In this document: positions 25,345 through 35,036 of the stretch, in pieces
Layout of the letters: every line of letters starts with the position of its first letter
Numbering within the stretch: position 1 is the first letter of the stretch
From: Peribacillus tepidiphilus
Lineage (GTDB): Bacteria; Bacillota; Bacilli; Bacillales; DSM-1321
Length of the DNA: 64,000 nt
NCBI RefSeq assembly: GCF_009466385.1
Contig: NZ_WIAQ01000010.1
Location: 1 to 64,000, forward strand
Reading direction: 5' to 3'
Position numbers and translations under genes: made by a program
The notes under the pieces: model-generated
What the model was told of the DNA's origin: nothing
Databases searched by the model: none
What the model saw: the letters and a program-made list of their open reading frames with translations, nothing else

Positions 25345-27526
25345 TAGGATGATTGCTGTTTGGTTTGTATTATTCATATTCGGATTAAGCAGTGTGTTTT
25401 TCATTTTGACTAACAATGAATACATGAGAAAAGATTACTTTCATTCGATGCAATTTGAGGATGAACTTAGGGTTTTTACAGAGCTATTAACTATGTTTGA
25501 ACTGCTAGACGAGACGAAAGCTGAGCTGAAAAATAACATAACTGTGACAAGGGAAGAGATAGACGAGCACCGTTTTCGTTATGGAACTTTGTCTGAACAG
25601 ATTGCAAACATTAAAGCTCAATATGAGGGAAAAATTGCAGATGCTTTAGCCGCTAACAGCAAGGAAGTTGCAGAGGTGTATCAGAAGGAAAGAGACGAGA
25701 AAATCCAAGATATTACCAAAAACTTTAAAAGCGATGAGCACGTAAAAGCGAAAATTGTAAAAGAAAAAGAACAGCAAATAGAAGACTATTTCAATGAAAT
25801 AGAGAGACAGCGTCCGGAATTTTTAGAGAAGAAACAAACATTTAAATATTATTTGCAGGAGAGGGACTCAGGAAAGATTTACACAAATCTTAACATATCT
25901 TCAAATGAATCTGTGAAGGACTATATGAATGATCAAGACATGCTGTTTATCAGGAGCTACCCTGATTCTTCTTCATCTTATTTAACAGTCCAGCTTCCAT
26001 ACATTGGATATGCTGATTTGAATCAGTTAATTTCAAGCAAAGAATTTGAAGGATATATTGCTATACCAAAAAGTGCACCAAAGACGAGCTATGTTTTACA
26101 AAATTATGAAAACTATCAAAAAGCGCGAATGGTCGTTATTGGGTTTTCCATTGCTGGAATCATTGCATTGCTGATTTGCTGGTTTTCTTATAAAAAAGTG
26201 CGTTTCCGAGAAGGGATTTCAAAATGGAAAGTTAAAGATTACTATAACAAGGTGCCGGTGGATGTTAGATCTGTTATCCTTGTATTTAGTTTCCTTTCCT
26301 ACCAATTCAGCATGAGCATCGATTCGTTTTTCTTAACGAATGATTTATATTACTTTGTTCAGAATTATATCTGGAAATTATGTTTTTCAGGCATTTTTTT
26401 AGCCCTGACGGCTATACAACTCTTTTTTCTCGCCCCTGTATATAGGGATGGAGAAATACTAAAGGATGAATGGAATAAAAGCTTCATTGTAAAAGTTGCG
26501 AGATTGGTCAAACAAGCCTTTCTATATCGAAGCGTTGGGACGCAGATGCTTCTATTGTTAGGAATCGTATATGCTGCGGGTTTTGGATTAGGTATTGTGT
26601 TTGTAGAACCTCGCATGATTATTGTATATCTACCCCTGTTTATCATCTTTTTTATTCCAATATTATTAATATTGTTAAAAACCACGGCTTATTTAAATAG
26701 AATTTTGAAGCATACGAATGAACTAGCCCGTGGGAATTATGAACCGGATCTTCCGGTAAAAGGAAAGTCTGTTCTTGCAACACTTGCGGCAAATATTAAT
26801 ACATTGAAGCATGGCGTAAAGACTTTACAGCGAGAGCAGGCGAAAAGCGAGCGATTAAAAACAGAATTAATCACGAATGTGAGCCATGATTTGCGTACGC
26901 CATTAACGTCGATCATCACGTATAGTGAGCTATTGAAGAGCCCAGATTTAACGGAAGAAGACCGCAAGGCTTACGTGGAGATCATTGACCGTAAATCAAA
27001 ACGCCTGAAAGTGTTGATCGATGATTTATTTGAAGCTTCAAAAATGGTAAGTGGCAATATTGAGCTGGTAAAAGAAAAGGTGGATATTGTTCAGCTTCTT
27101 CAGCAGGCATTGGCTGAACACGATGAGAGCATCCAAAAATCCACGCTACATTTCCGAGTCAGCAACCTGGATCAGCCTGTATATGCCTACGTAGACGGAC
27201 AAAAGCTATGGCGGGTTTTCGATAATTTGATTGGCAATATTCTAAAGTATGCATTAGAGAATACTAGAGTGTATATTTCGTTGAAAACAGAGCCTCATCG
27301 AGCCATTATTACATTTAAGAACGTGACTAAATTCGAGCTGGGGGATAATGTGGATGAACTCTTTGAGCGCTTTAAACGAGGAGATACGTCAAGGCATACC
27401 GACGGCTCGGGACTGGGTCTTGCGATTGCCAAATCCATTGTCGACCTCCATGAGGGCAATATGGAAATAGATGTCGATGGCGATTTATTTAAGGTGACAG
27501 TTGAGTTAGCCCGGATCAATCAGTAA
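25322..27526 (+). CDS. Multi-pass sensor histidine kinase
   Basis: A large sensor kinase of up to 734 aa. Order: helix at about 10-30; extracytoplasmic, coiled-coil-rich domain to about 270; helix; three further membrane helices between about 315 and 455; linker; HisKA with phospho-acceptor His522 in TNVSHDLRTPLTSIITYSELL; and HATPase with N box FDNLIGNILKYA and G box DGSGLGLAIAKSIV. TTG 25322 overlaps the regulator gene by 23 bp; ATG 25349 is the alternative start. The region between helix 1 and 2 suggests an external stimulus, otherwise unknown. Confidence 0.9.
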   Translation: MDIKWKNNRMIAVWFVLFIFGLSSVFFILTNNEYMRKDYFHSMQFEDELRVFTELLTMFELLDETKAELKNNITVTREEIDEHRFRYGTLSEQIANIKAQYEGKIADALAANSKEVAEVYQKERDEKIQDITKNFKSDEHVKAKIVKEKEQQIEDYFNEIERQRPEFLEKKQTFKYYLQERDSGKIYTNLNISSNESVKDYMNDQDMLFIRSYPDSSSSYLTVQLPYIGYADLNQLISSKEFEGYIAIPKSAPKTSYVLQNYENYQKARMVVIGFSIAGIIALLICWFSYKKVRFREGISKWKVKDYYNKVPVDVRSVILVFSFLSYQFSMSIDSFFLTNDLYYFVQNYIWKLCFSGIFLALTAIQLFFLAPVYRDGEILKDEWNKSFIVKVARLVKQAFLYRSVGTQMLLLLGIVYAAGFGLGIVFVEPRMIIVYLPLFIIFFIPILLILLKTTAYLNRILKHTNELARGNYEPDLPVKGKSVLATLAANINTLKHGVKTLQREQAKSERLKTELITNVSHDLRTPLTSIITYSELLKSPDLTEEDRKAYVEIIDRKSKRLKVLIDDLFEASKMVSGNIELVKEKVDIVQLLQQALAEHDESIQKSTLHFRVSNLDQPVYAYVDGQKLWRVFDNLIGNILKYALENTRVYISLKTEPHRAIITFKNVTKFELGDNVDELFERFKRGDTSRHTDGSGLGLAIAKSIVDLHEGNMEIDVDGDLFKVTVELARINQ

Positions 27527-27530
27527 ATGT

Positions 27531-27578
27531 AGTACACGGTTTGGTTTCTTTTATGAAGCTAAACCGTGTACTTTTTTT
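27531..27578 (+). terminator. Terminator of the two-component operon
   Basis: AGTACACGGTTT (27531-27542) pairs exactly with AAACCGTGTACT (27561-27572), followed by seven T residues. Confidence 0.92.
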
Positions 27579-27612
27579 AGAAATGGTATAAGCCCACCCT
27601 ATTAAAAAATAA

Positions 27613-27641
27613 ATGAGAGCCGGCTTGAGCCGGACTCTCAT
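27613..27641. repeat. Near-perfect palindrome without T tract
   Basis: ATGAGAGCCGGCT and AGCCGGACTCTCAT pair with one bulge over a 2-nt loop. It lies between the two-component terminator and array A2; function unknown. Confidence 0.6.
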
Positions 27642-27726
27642 GAATGAATCAGGCAGCATGCAAACGCTACAGCGCCTAGCCATGATGGCAGATATATTAC
27701 TACTGAAGGCCGGAATTTTGTTCCTA

Positions 27727-27890
27727 ACGACCGATATATTGGTGCTGATGACCGATATATCGAAATGACGACCGATATATTGGTGCTGATGACCGATATA
27801 TCGAAATGACGACCGATATATTGGTGCCGATGACCGATATATCGAAATGACGACCGATATATTGGTGCCGATGACCGATATATCGAAATA
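27727..27890 (-). repeat. Tandem array A2, alternating 21/20-bp units, core GACCGATAT
   Basis: Eight units start at 27727, 27748, 27768, 27789, 27809, 27830, 27850 and 27871, so the higher-order period is 41 bp. Odd units read ACGACCGATATATTGGTG, even units ATGACCGATATATCGAAA. The core is the reverse complement of array A1. The higher-order units are nearly identical (only a T/C change), implying recent duplication. It lies in the 479-bp gap before hsdM and the gap holds no ORF. Confidence 0.92.
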
Positions 27891-28005
27891 GAGCGAATTA
27901 AGGGATTCTCGTCCTGTATGTCATTTCCAATTTGTAAACATTACAATGCTCAGAGGATTTCTGTAAAATAATGTGATAGACAAATAGATGGGGGTAACGT
28001 ACCTA

Positions 28006-30030
28006 ATGGATACGATTCATTTTCAAGATAAAGTTTCATTTATTTGGGCGAATGCCGATTTACTTAGAGGTGATTACAAGCAGTCTGAGTATGGAAAGGT
28101 GATTCTCCCTTTAACGGTGATCCGAAGAATTGATGCCGTTTTGAAGCCGACAAAGGATGCTGTATTAAAACAGCTTGAAGAGCTAAAAGAGATGGGCTTA
28201 ACCGTAGAGGATGGCAACTTTCTTCTTCAGCAGGCGGCACAGCAGCAATTTTACAACACATCTCGCTTTACGTTTGAATCGCTGTTAGATGATCCGGCGA
28301 ATATTGAAGATAATTTTAGGGATTATTTATACAGCTTTTCAAGGAGTGTAAGGGATATTATCGAGCATTTTGACTTTGATAAGCAAATCAGCCGTTTAGC
28401 CAAGTCCAATCTGCTTTATTTGCTTGTGCAAAATTTCTCGACATTTGATTTACACCCTGACACGGTTTCTAATATTGAAATGGGCTATATTTTTGAAGAG
28501 CTGATCCGCCGATTCTCTGAACAATCCAATGAAACGGCAGGGGAGCATTTTACCCCGCGAGAGGTCATTAAGCTCATGGTCAACTTATTATTCATAAATG
28601 GTACAGATGAGCTCACTAAGCCGGGCGTCATTCGTTCAATATATGACCCGGCGTGTGGAACGGGCGGCATGCTTTCTGTGGCGGATGAATATATCCAAGA
28701 CCTTAATCCCCAAGCACAACTTTTAACGTTCGGGCAGGAGTTAAATCCGGAGTCTTACGCGATTTGTAAGTCAGATATGCTATTGAAGGGCGATGATCCT
28801 GAAAATATTAAGCTAGGAAACTCTTTTTCCGAGGATCAGCTCGCTCATGAAAAATTTGATTATATGCTTTCTAACCCTCCTTTTGGGGTGGAGTGGAAAA
28901 AGGTACAGGATACGATTAGACAAGAGCATGAAACGCTTGGATATGAAGGACGCTTTGGAGCGGGTCTTCCACGTGTATCAGACGGATCACTTCTTTTCTT
29001 ACAGCACATGATATCCAAAATGAAGCCTGCTAGTGAAGGTGGCTCCCGTATTGCGATTGTCTTTAACGGTTCTCCTCTGTTTGCAGGAGGAGCGGGAAGT
29101 GGTGAATCGGAAATCCGCCGCTGGATCATCGAAAACGACTGGCTGGAAGGGATTATAGCGCTTCCGGATCAATTGTTCTACAATACCGGCATTTCGACAT
29201 ACATTTGGATCGTGACAAACAATAAAGAGCCTAGACGTAAAGGTAAGGTCCAGCTCGTTCAGGCCACTCATTTCTTTCAAAAAATGAGAAAATCACTCGG
29301 TCAGAAACGAAAAGAGCTATCAGATTCTCAAATTCACGAAATCACAACTTTATATGGCAAGTTTGAAGAAGGAGAATTCGTGAAAATCTTCGACAATGAG
29401 GATTTTGGCTATAGAAGGATTACAGTGGAAAGACCTCTTCGCCTTAAAGTAGTTGTCACAAGAGAAAAATTCTCTACACTTGAAGAACAAACGGCTTTTG
29501 CTAATTTAGCCAAATCTAAGAAAAAAGGGGAGGCCGCTCTTTTGGAGGTACAGGCTGGAAAGGAGCAGCAAAAGCTTATTAAAGATGTACTGTCGTCTTT
29601 TGAGGGCCAGGTTTATATGAATCGGGACAAGTTTATCCATGACTTGAAAAATGAAGCAAAAGCACGAGATGTGAAGCTGAGCGCGGGTTTAATTAAAGCA
29701 ATCGTTGCGGTATTCGGTGAGTATGATGAAAAGGCGGAGCCGGCAAAGGATTCTAAAGGAGCTTTTGAGCCAAATCCGGAACTTCGAGATTTTGAAAATG
29801 TGCCGCTAAAGGAAGATGTAAACGAGTTTTTTGAGAGGGAAGTCAAGCAGTTCGTTGAAGATGCGTGGATTGATCATGAGAAGACGGTAATAGGCTACGA
29901 AATTCCATTTTCCCGTCATTTTTATAAGTTCACTCATTTAAGGACAGCTGCTGAAGTTGAACGAGAGCTAGAAATCTTAGAAGAACAATCTCGTAGTTTG
30001 ATGAAAGGGTTGTTTAGCAGACATGAATAA
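28006..30030 (+). CDS. hsdM: Type I restriction-modification system, DNA methyltransferase subunit
   Basis: A 674-aa N6-adenine methyltransferase. HsdM N-terminal domain (FIWANADLLRGDYKQSEYGKVILPLTVIRRID), motif I YDPACGTGGMLS, motif IV NPPF (YMLSNPPFGVEW) and DQLFYNTGISTYIW are all present. It methylates one adenine in each half of a bipartite site set by HsdS. ATG 28006 is preferred; it follows GGGGG by 11 nt, and ATG 27988 lacks a ribosome binding site. The stop overlaps the hsdS start by 8 bp. The C-terminal extension beyond about 500 (charged) is longer than in the classical EcoKI subunit. Confidence 0.94.
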   Translation: MDTIHFQDKVSFIWANADLLRGDYKQSEYGKVILPLTVIRRIDAVLKPTKDAVLKQLEELKEMGLTVEDGNFLLQQAAQQQFYNTSRFTFESLLDDPANIEDNFRDYLYSFSRSVRDIIEHFDFDKQISRLAKSNLLYLLVQNFSTFDLHPDTVSNIEMGYIFEELIRRFSEQSNETAGEHFTPREVIKLMVNLLFINGTDELTKPGVIRSIYDPACGTGGMLSVADEYIQDLNPQAQLLTFGQELNPESYAICKSDMLLKGDDPENIKLGNSFSEDQLAHEKFDYMLSNPPFGVEWKKVQDTIRQEHETLGYEGRFGAGLPRVSDGSLLFLQHMISKMKPASEGGSRIAIVFNGSPLFAGGAGSGESEIRRWIIENDWLEGIIALPDQLFYNTGISTYIWIVTNNKEPRRKGKVQLVQATHFFQKMRKSLGQKRKELSDSQIHEITTLYGKFEEGEFVKIFDNEDFGYRRITVERPLRLKVVVTREKFSTLEEQTAFANLAKSKKKGEAALLEVQAGKEQQKLIKDVLSSFEGQVYMNRDKFIHDLKNEAKARDVKLSAGLIKAIVAVFGEYDEKAEPAKDSKGAFEPNPELRDFENVPLKEDVNEFFEREVKQFVEDAWIDHEKTVIGYEIPFSRHFYKFTHLRTAAEVERELEILEEQSRSLMKGLFSRHE

Positions 30031-31306
30031 TAACTATCCTTGGCTCCGTGGCTTAAGAAAAGACTGGAATGTTACGAGAGGTAAATTTCTATTTAGACAT
30101 CAAAAAAGAATTGCCGGTGAACTTCACGAACAATATAAACGATTAGCTTTAACCCTTGATGGGGTTGTCGAGCGCTCAAAAGTAGATGCAGATGGGCTCC
30201 AGCCAGCCGACTATTCTACGTATCAAATTTTTGAAAAAGGTAATCTGGTCTTTAAATTAATCGATTTAGAAAATAAAAAGACAAGCCGGGTTGGGCTAGC
30301 ACCAAGTGATGGCATCATGAGCCCGGCTTACATCCGGCTTGAAAAAACGAGTGAAAGCATTCTTGAGGAATTTGCTCATTATTATTATCTATCCCTTTAT
30401 TATCAAGATGTGTACCGAGATATTGGGCAAGGTGTAAGAAGCTCTCTAGGTGCTGCAGATTTACTAGATTTGCCTGTACCGACTCCTGCTCTTCATGAAC
30501 AAAAGAAAATCGTAGAATTCCTGGATAAGAAGCTTGAGAAAATAAAGCGACTAAAAGGAACCATGAAGCAAAAACTGGAGAGACTCTCCGAATACCAGTT
30601 TGCCCTCATATATGAGGCGGTGACGAAGGGTTTAAATCCGGCAGCAGATATGAAAGAATCCGGGGAAGCTTTAATTGGAAAAGTTCCGAAGCATTGGAAG
30701 CTGATTTCTCTTAAGCTTACTGCTCAATTCGCAAGCGGAAGCGGCTTTCCGGAAGCTTTACAGGGAAAAACGGAAGGGGATTTCCCGTTTTTAAAGGTGA
30801 GCGATTTAAATATTCCGGATCTAACCGTAGAACGTGCAAATAACTATGTTACAAGAAGTGAAGCGGCAGAGCACAGATTCACGATTGTTCCGGCAGGCAG
30901 TATTGTGATGCCGAAAATTGGAGAAGCCATGCGCAAAAATACGCGCAAGATGCTTGCTAGACCTTCCATTATTGATAACAATATGATGGCTATTATCCCA
31001 AGAGATACGATTGACCGTGAGTTTTTATTTTTCTGGACCATGGTGTTGAAAACGGATTTTTACATTAACCCAGGTACGGTCCCTTCTCTGAACGTATTCG
31101 AATACAAAAATCAAAAAATCACGCTGCCGCCGCTTGATGAGCAAAAGAAAATCGCCAGCTATCTTAAAGAAAAGCTGAATTATATAAAAGAGCTTACTGA
31201 AACCATTCAAAAGGAGCTTACAGAGCTTGACGAATATCGTGCTTCTCTGGTGACAGATGCGGTAATTGGAAAAATCGAAATCGGAGAAAAAATGATGAAG
31301 GGGTGA
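30023..31306 (+). CDS. hsdS: Type I restriction-modification system, specificity subunit
   Basis: A 427-aa HsdS with two target-recognition halves (about 1-150 and 215-355), each followed by a conserved coiled-coil spacer: PTPALHEQKKIVEFLDKKLEKIKRLKGTMKQKLERL (about 155-190) and LPPLDEQKKIASYLKEKLNYIKELTETIQKEL (about 375-410). It sets the sequence recognised by HsdM. The two halves are equally complete, so modification specificity is probably intact. It overlaps hsdM and its stop abuts the truncated hsdR, a hsdM-S-R gene order. Confidence 0.93.
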   Translation: MNNNYPWLRGLRKDWNVTRGKFLFRHQKRIAGELHEQYKRLALTLDGVVERSKVDADGLQPADYSTYQIFEKGNLVFKLIDLENKKTSRVGLAPSDGIMSPAYIRLEKTSESILEEFAHYYYLSLYYQDVYRDIGQGVRSSLGAADLLDLPVPTPALHEQKKIVEFLDKKLEKIKRLKGTMKQKLERLSEYQFALIYEAVTKGLNPAADMKESGEALIGKVPKHWKLISLKLTAQFASGSGFPEALQGKTEGDFPFLKVSDLNIPDLTVERANNYVTRSEAAEHRFTIVPAGSIVMPKIGEAMRKNTRKMLARPSIIDNNMMAIIPRDTIDREFLFFWTMVLKTDFYINPGTVPSLNVFEYKNQKITLPPLDEQKKIASYLKEKLNYIKELTETIQKELTELDEYRASLVTDAVIGKIEIGEKMMKG

Positions 31307-31311
31307 GAGAT

Positions 31312-31887
31312 TTGGCGATCGATCAATCGGAAAAAGCTCTCGAGACGGCCATTGAAAGAGATTTACTAGAATTAGGCTATGTGAAAGGGTTCGGTTACAA
31401 CCGGGAAACATGTCTCGACCATGAAACGGTGCTATCTTTCATAAAAGAAACGCAAGCTGCTACATGGAAGAAGCTTGAAAAGCACTTTAAATCAGAGACA
31501 GGAAGCCAAATCATCGCAAGACTTTCCAAGGAATTAGAGCTCAGAGGAACGCTTGACGTTTTGCGGAAAGGAATGGATTTGTTTGGTCAGCAAATCAAGC
31601 TTGCCTATTTCAAACCGGAGCACACTTTATCCAAGCAGGCGATCGAACGCTATAAAGCAAATCGGCTAACTGTCACGAGACAGGTTTTTTATTCGGTTCA
31701 TCATAACAATTCTCTTGATATGGTACTAGGCGTTAACGGAATTCCGGTTGTTACGATGGAACTGAAAAACCAACCGACCGGACAAAACGTTCGTCATGCT
31801 ATACGCCAGTATAAAAAGGATCGGGATCCAAGAGAGCTCATGTTTAAGTTTAGAAAGCACCCGATTCTTATCCATAAAAAAAGCTGA
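31312..31887 (+). pseudogene. Type I restriction endonuclease subunit HsdR, N-terminal fragment only
   Basis: A 191-aa remnant of a protein normally near 1000 aa. It has the HsdR N-terminal domain (ETAIERDLLELGYVKG, CLDHETVLSFIKETQ) and reaches the nuclease core: Asp in DMVLGVNGIPVV, ExK in VTMELKN, then QYKKDRDPRELMFKFR. After HPILIHKKS it stops, in the stem of the glnS terminator. The helicase-translocase and C-terminal domains are absent. TTG 31312 has AAGGGG 8 nt upstream; GTG 31303 overlaps hsdS. Restriction is almost certainly lost while modification may persist. Confidence 0.85.
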
Positions 31888-31922
31888 TTTGTATATGCAT
31901 CCACATACAAATCAGCTTTTTT
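31877..31922 (-). terminator. Terminator of glnS, fused to the broken hsdR end
   Basis: AAAAAAGCTGATTTGTAT (31877-31894) pairs exactly with its complement at 31105-offset positions 31905-31922. Being A-rich on one side and T-rich on the other it can act in both directions. The hsdR fragment's stop codon (TGA) lies within its left arm. Confidence 0.92.
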
Positions 31923-31924
31923 AC

Positions 31925-33592
31925 TTATAGTTTAAACGAACTTTTTAAAGAAACAATTCGGTTGAAGACAAGTTTGTCCTTTGTTGTTAACTTAGGATCG
32001 ACATTAAAGTATCCGTGACGGAAAAATTGGAATTTGTCATGAGGCTTCGCATCCTTCATATTTGGTTCAACAAAGCCTTGCGCTATTTCAAGAGAATTAG
32101 GGTTCACTTGGTCTAAGAAGGATTTTTCCTCACCTTCTGCAGCTTCTTCTTGATCGTCTAAAATAAGTGGCTCAAACAAACGGAATTCAGCAGGTAATGC
32201 GTTTGTCGCTTCCACCCAGTGAATGGTTCCCTTTACTTTGCGTCCTGTGAAGCCGGTGCCGCTTTTTGTTTCTGGATCATACGTACAGCGAAGCTCGATC
32301 ACATTTCCTTCTTCATCTTTAATGACTTCTTCACACTTGATGAAGTAAGCATGCTTTAAACGTACCTCGTTTCCAGGGAAAAGGCGGAAATATTTTTTCG
32401 GTGGATTTTCCATGAAGTCATCCTGCTCGATATAAATTTCACGGGAGAAAGGAATTTTTCTGATTCCCATTTCCGGGTTTTCTGGGTTGATTTCTGCATC
32501 AAGCATTTCCACTTGTCCTTCTGGATAATTCGTAATAACAACTTTTAGAGGTTTAATAACCCCCATTGTACGCGGTGCTTTCAGCTTTAAGTCTTCACGG
32601 ACAAAATGCTCAAGCATTTGTGTATCTACCACACCTGCTGATTTGGACACACCCGTCTCACGACAGAAAGCGCGGATTGCTTCCGGTGTATAGCCTTTTC
32701 TTCTAATACCAGAAATTGTTGGCATACGTGGATCGTCCCAGCCATCGACAAACCCTTCATCTACAAGTAGTTTCAGCTTGCGCTTACTCATTACTGTGTT
32801 CGTTAAGTTCAAGCGGGCAAATTCATATTGCTGCGGCTTGCTTTCTGTTTCACAGTTTTCAATGACCCAATTGTAAAATGGGCGTTGATCCTCAAACTCC
32901 AGCGTACAAATCGAATGGGTAACGCCTTCAATCGCATCCTCAAGCGGGTGAGCAAAAGCATACATCGGATAAATGCACCATTTGTCACCTGTATTATGAT
33001 GAGTGGCATGTGCGATTCGGTAGATGACAGGATCACGCATGTTAATGTTTGGAGAGCTCATATCAATTTTGGCGCGCAGCACCTTTTCTCCATTTTTGAA
33101 TTCCCCGTTGCGCATACGTTCAAACAGATCCAAATTCTCTTCAACAGAGCGATTGCGGTACGGACTTTCCTTACCAGGCTCCGTCAACGTTCCACGATAT
33201 TCGCGAATTTCATCAGCAGAAAGATCATCAACATAGGCAAGCCCTTTTTTAATAAGAAGGACAGCCTTTTCGTACATGATTTCAAAATAATCGGAAGCAA
33301 AAAATAATCCGTCCCAATCATAGCCAAGCCATTTTACATCTTCTTTAATGGCATCAACGTATTCTTGATCCTCTTTTAATGGATTTGTATCGTCAAATCG
33401 CAAGTTTGTTTTACCGTTAAATTCATCAGCAAGCTCGAAATTCAGAACAATGCTTTTGGCATGTCCAATATGTAAGTATCCGTTCGGCTCTGGCGGGAAA
33501 CGAGTCACAATGGTATCATGCTTTCCGCTTTTTAAGTCTTCAATGATAATATTCCGAATAAAGTTTGATGCGTTTGAAGTGGAATGACTCAC
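31925..33592 (-). CDS. glnS: Glutaminyl-tRNA synthetase
   Basis: A 555-aa class I synthetase charging tRNA-Gln directly with glutamine. HIGH motif [11 protein letters not shown] (near residue 38), [20 protein letters not shown] with the KMSKS-like MSKRK loop, [22 protein letters not shown], and the C-terminal anticodon-binding barrels ([18 protein letters not shown]). Most Bacillaceae make Gln-tRNA through GatCAB, but a subset carries a glnS of proteobacterial type; horizontal origin is likely. It lies right beside the truncated hsdR and is monocistronic. Confidence 0.95.
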   Translation of the reverse strand: MSHSTSNASNFIRNIIIEDLKSGKHDTIVTRFPPEPNGYLHIGHAKSIVLNFELADEFNGKTNLRFDDTNPLKEDQEYVDAIKEDVKWLGYDWDGLFFASDYFEIMYEKAVLLIKKGLAYVDDLSADEIREYRGTLTEPGKESPYRNRSVEENLDLFERMRNGEFKNGEKVLRAKIDMSSPNINMRDPVIYRIAHATHHNTGDKWCIYPMYAFAHPLEDAIEGVTHSICTLEFEDQRPFYNWVIENCETESKPQQYEFARLNLTNTVMSKRKLKLLVDEGFVDGWDDPRMPTISGIRRKGYTPEAIRAFCRETGVSKSAGVVDTQMLEHFVREDLKLKAPRTMGVIKPLKVVITNYPEGQVEMLDAEINPENPEMGIRKIPFSREIYIEQDDFMENPPKKYFRLFPGNEVRLKHAYFIKCEEVIKDEEGNVIELRCTYDPETKSGTGFTGRKVKGTIHWVEATNALPAEFRLFEPLILDDQEEAAEGEEKSFLDQVNPNSLEIAQGFVEPNMKDAKPHDKFQFFRHGYFNVDPKLTTKDKLVFNRIVSLKSSFKL

Positions 33593-33850
33593 TTTTTTTT
33601 CAACCTCTTTCGTTATGGTTACCTAGTATTTTACTTGTATATATAACATAAGTATAGCTATTTTACCATTCATCTTGGCTGACAAGAAAGACTATCCTTA
33701 CATTATGAAAAAAAGACAAGGATTTTATACATTTATACAAATAAATCCCCGCCTATTAAAGACAGGGAATTTTCATTTAATTTAACGAGAAGAACCATTT
33801 CCAAAGTTTTTGGGATTTTTTTGTTGACCATTAGAGCAAGAAGGAATTCT

Positions 33851-34708
33851 TTATTTCTTGCTTTCTTTATGCCAAATAAGAGCAATCGTTCCTTCTCCAG
33901 CATGTACAGCAATGGTTGAACTGAGTTCACCTATTACAATATCAAGATTTGGATATTTTTTTCGAAATTCGTTAGCATACTCTTTAGCTTTTTCCATTAC
34001 ATTTCCATGCATAATTTGAATTTGTGAAATATAGTGTTTTTGATACGCTTCATCAAAAAGCTCAAACAGTCTTTTTGTTGCTCGTTTCTCTGAGCGTACC
34101 TTTTCAAATAATTCAAATGCACCGTTGTATATACGGATAATAGGTTTGATGCTCAACAGGTTCCCAAGTAGAAACTGTGTACCTGACATGCGTCCACCTT
34201 TATAAAATTGATCAAGATTACCTAGCAGGATGTAGTTTTCGTTCTTCAACGATTCCTCGTGAAGCTTAGAAGCTATAGTCTTTTGATCAAGGCCTTCTTT
34301 TTCCATGGCCAAGCCTTTTTCAATTAATGTGGTAATGGCATAAGACATGGCTCTGCTGTCGATCACATCCACATCAAAACCGGCCATCTCTGCGCCTGTT
34401 TTGCAGGTTGCTAATGTACCGCTCAATTTACTTGAAATGTGAACCGCTATGGCACCATCATATTTTTTTTTGAGCGTTTCAAAGAGCTCGACAAATTTAC
34501 CTACAGGAGGTTGAGATGTTTTGGGAACTTCCTTGTCATTTCGAATATGCTTGTAAAGCGTATCCGTTGTTAAATCTACTCCATCTTCATAGACTTTATC
34601 ATCAATCGTAATTCCAAGTGGAACTACGTACAGGTGTTCATGATTCTTTAGCTCGTCTTTTAAAAAAGCAGTACTATCTGTAATCCAAGCAATTCTTTTT
34701 TGAGTCAT
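33851..34708 (-). CDS. DegV-family fatty-acid-binding protein
   Basis: A 285-aa DegV protein. Its start RIAWITDSTAFLKDEL, PLGITIDDKVYEDGVDLT, TSQPPVGKF, and the later HISSKLSGTLATCKTGAEMA and LGNLDQFYKGGRMSGTQFLLGNLLSIKPI are the family hallmarks. DegV (FakB) proteins hold a fatty acid for phosphorylation by FakA, feeding membrane lipid synthesis. The start is ATG 34708. It is monocistronic. Which fatty acid it carries cannot be read. Confidence 0.92.
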   Translation of the reverse strand: MTQKRIAWITDSTAFLKDELKNHEHLYVVPLGITIDDKVYEDGVDLTTDTLYKHIRNDKEVPKTSQPPVGKFVELFETLKKKYDGAIAVHISSKLSGTLATCKTGAEMAGFDVDVIDSRAMSYAITTLIEKGLAMEKEGLDQKTIASKLHEESLKNENYILLGNLDQFYKGGRMSGTQFLLGNLLSIKPIIRIYNGAFELFEKVRSEKRATKRLFELFDEAYQKHYISQIQIMHGNVMEKAKEYANEFRKKYPNLDIVIGELSSTIAVHAGEGTIALIWHKESKK

Positions 34709-35036
34709 AATACTATTAATCCGCCTTTATAAGTTTTTCTTCGTTATGTTTATATCATAATACGTATCTATCATTACCTTTATTTTGGCATACTTCTATA
34801 TTGTACTATTTTTTTTACCCTTTCTCTAAGCCTTTTTTAAAGGAAATATAAGGGTTTTCATACTTTTGATAGCCCTTTCATTATACACGAAATGTAAAGT
34901 ATAGAGAGAAAATATTATTCAAACAATAATTTTTATAGGATAAAAAATTCACAAATTATTTAATTGTTGAGAAATTTGTAGAAAATTGTTTTCTTTTCTG
35001 TATAATATTGTATTAAAAAATTGTTGAGGTAGGAAA
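34709..35036. other. 328-bp divergent promoter region between DegV and purU genes
   Basis: Very AT-rich, with the two outward promoters. A TTTTCTTTTCTGTATAATATTG stretch ahead of purU offers a TATAAT -10 (about 35000-35005). I see no ORF, RNA structure or known riboswitch in it. Confidence 0.45.

Noticed and set aside
27727-27890. CRISPR array interpretation of the 21-bp repeats
   Set aside because: Units are too short, spacers are 8-9 nt, the repeat is less conserved than in CRISPR and no cas genes are present.
33733-33930. 65-codon minus-strand ORF overlapping the DegV 3' end
   Set aside because: It mostly shadows the DegV gene, lacks a ribosome binding site and has no coherent features beyond it.
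34709-35036. Glycine or purine riboswitch before purU
   Set aside because: The leader is short and AT-rich without the paired elements these need.
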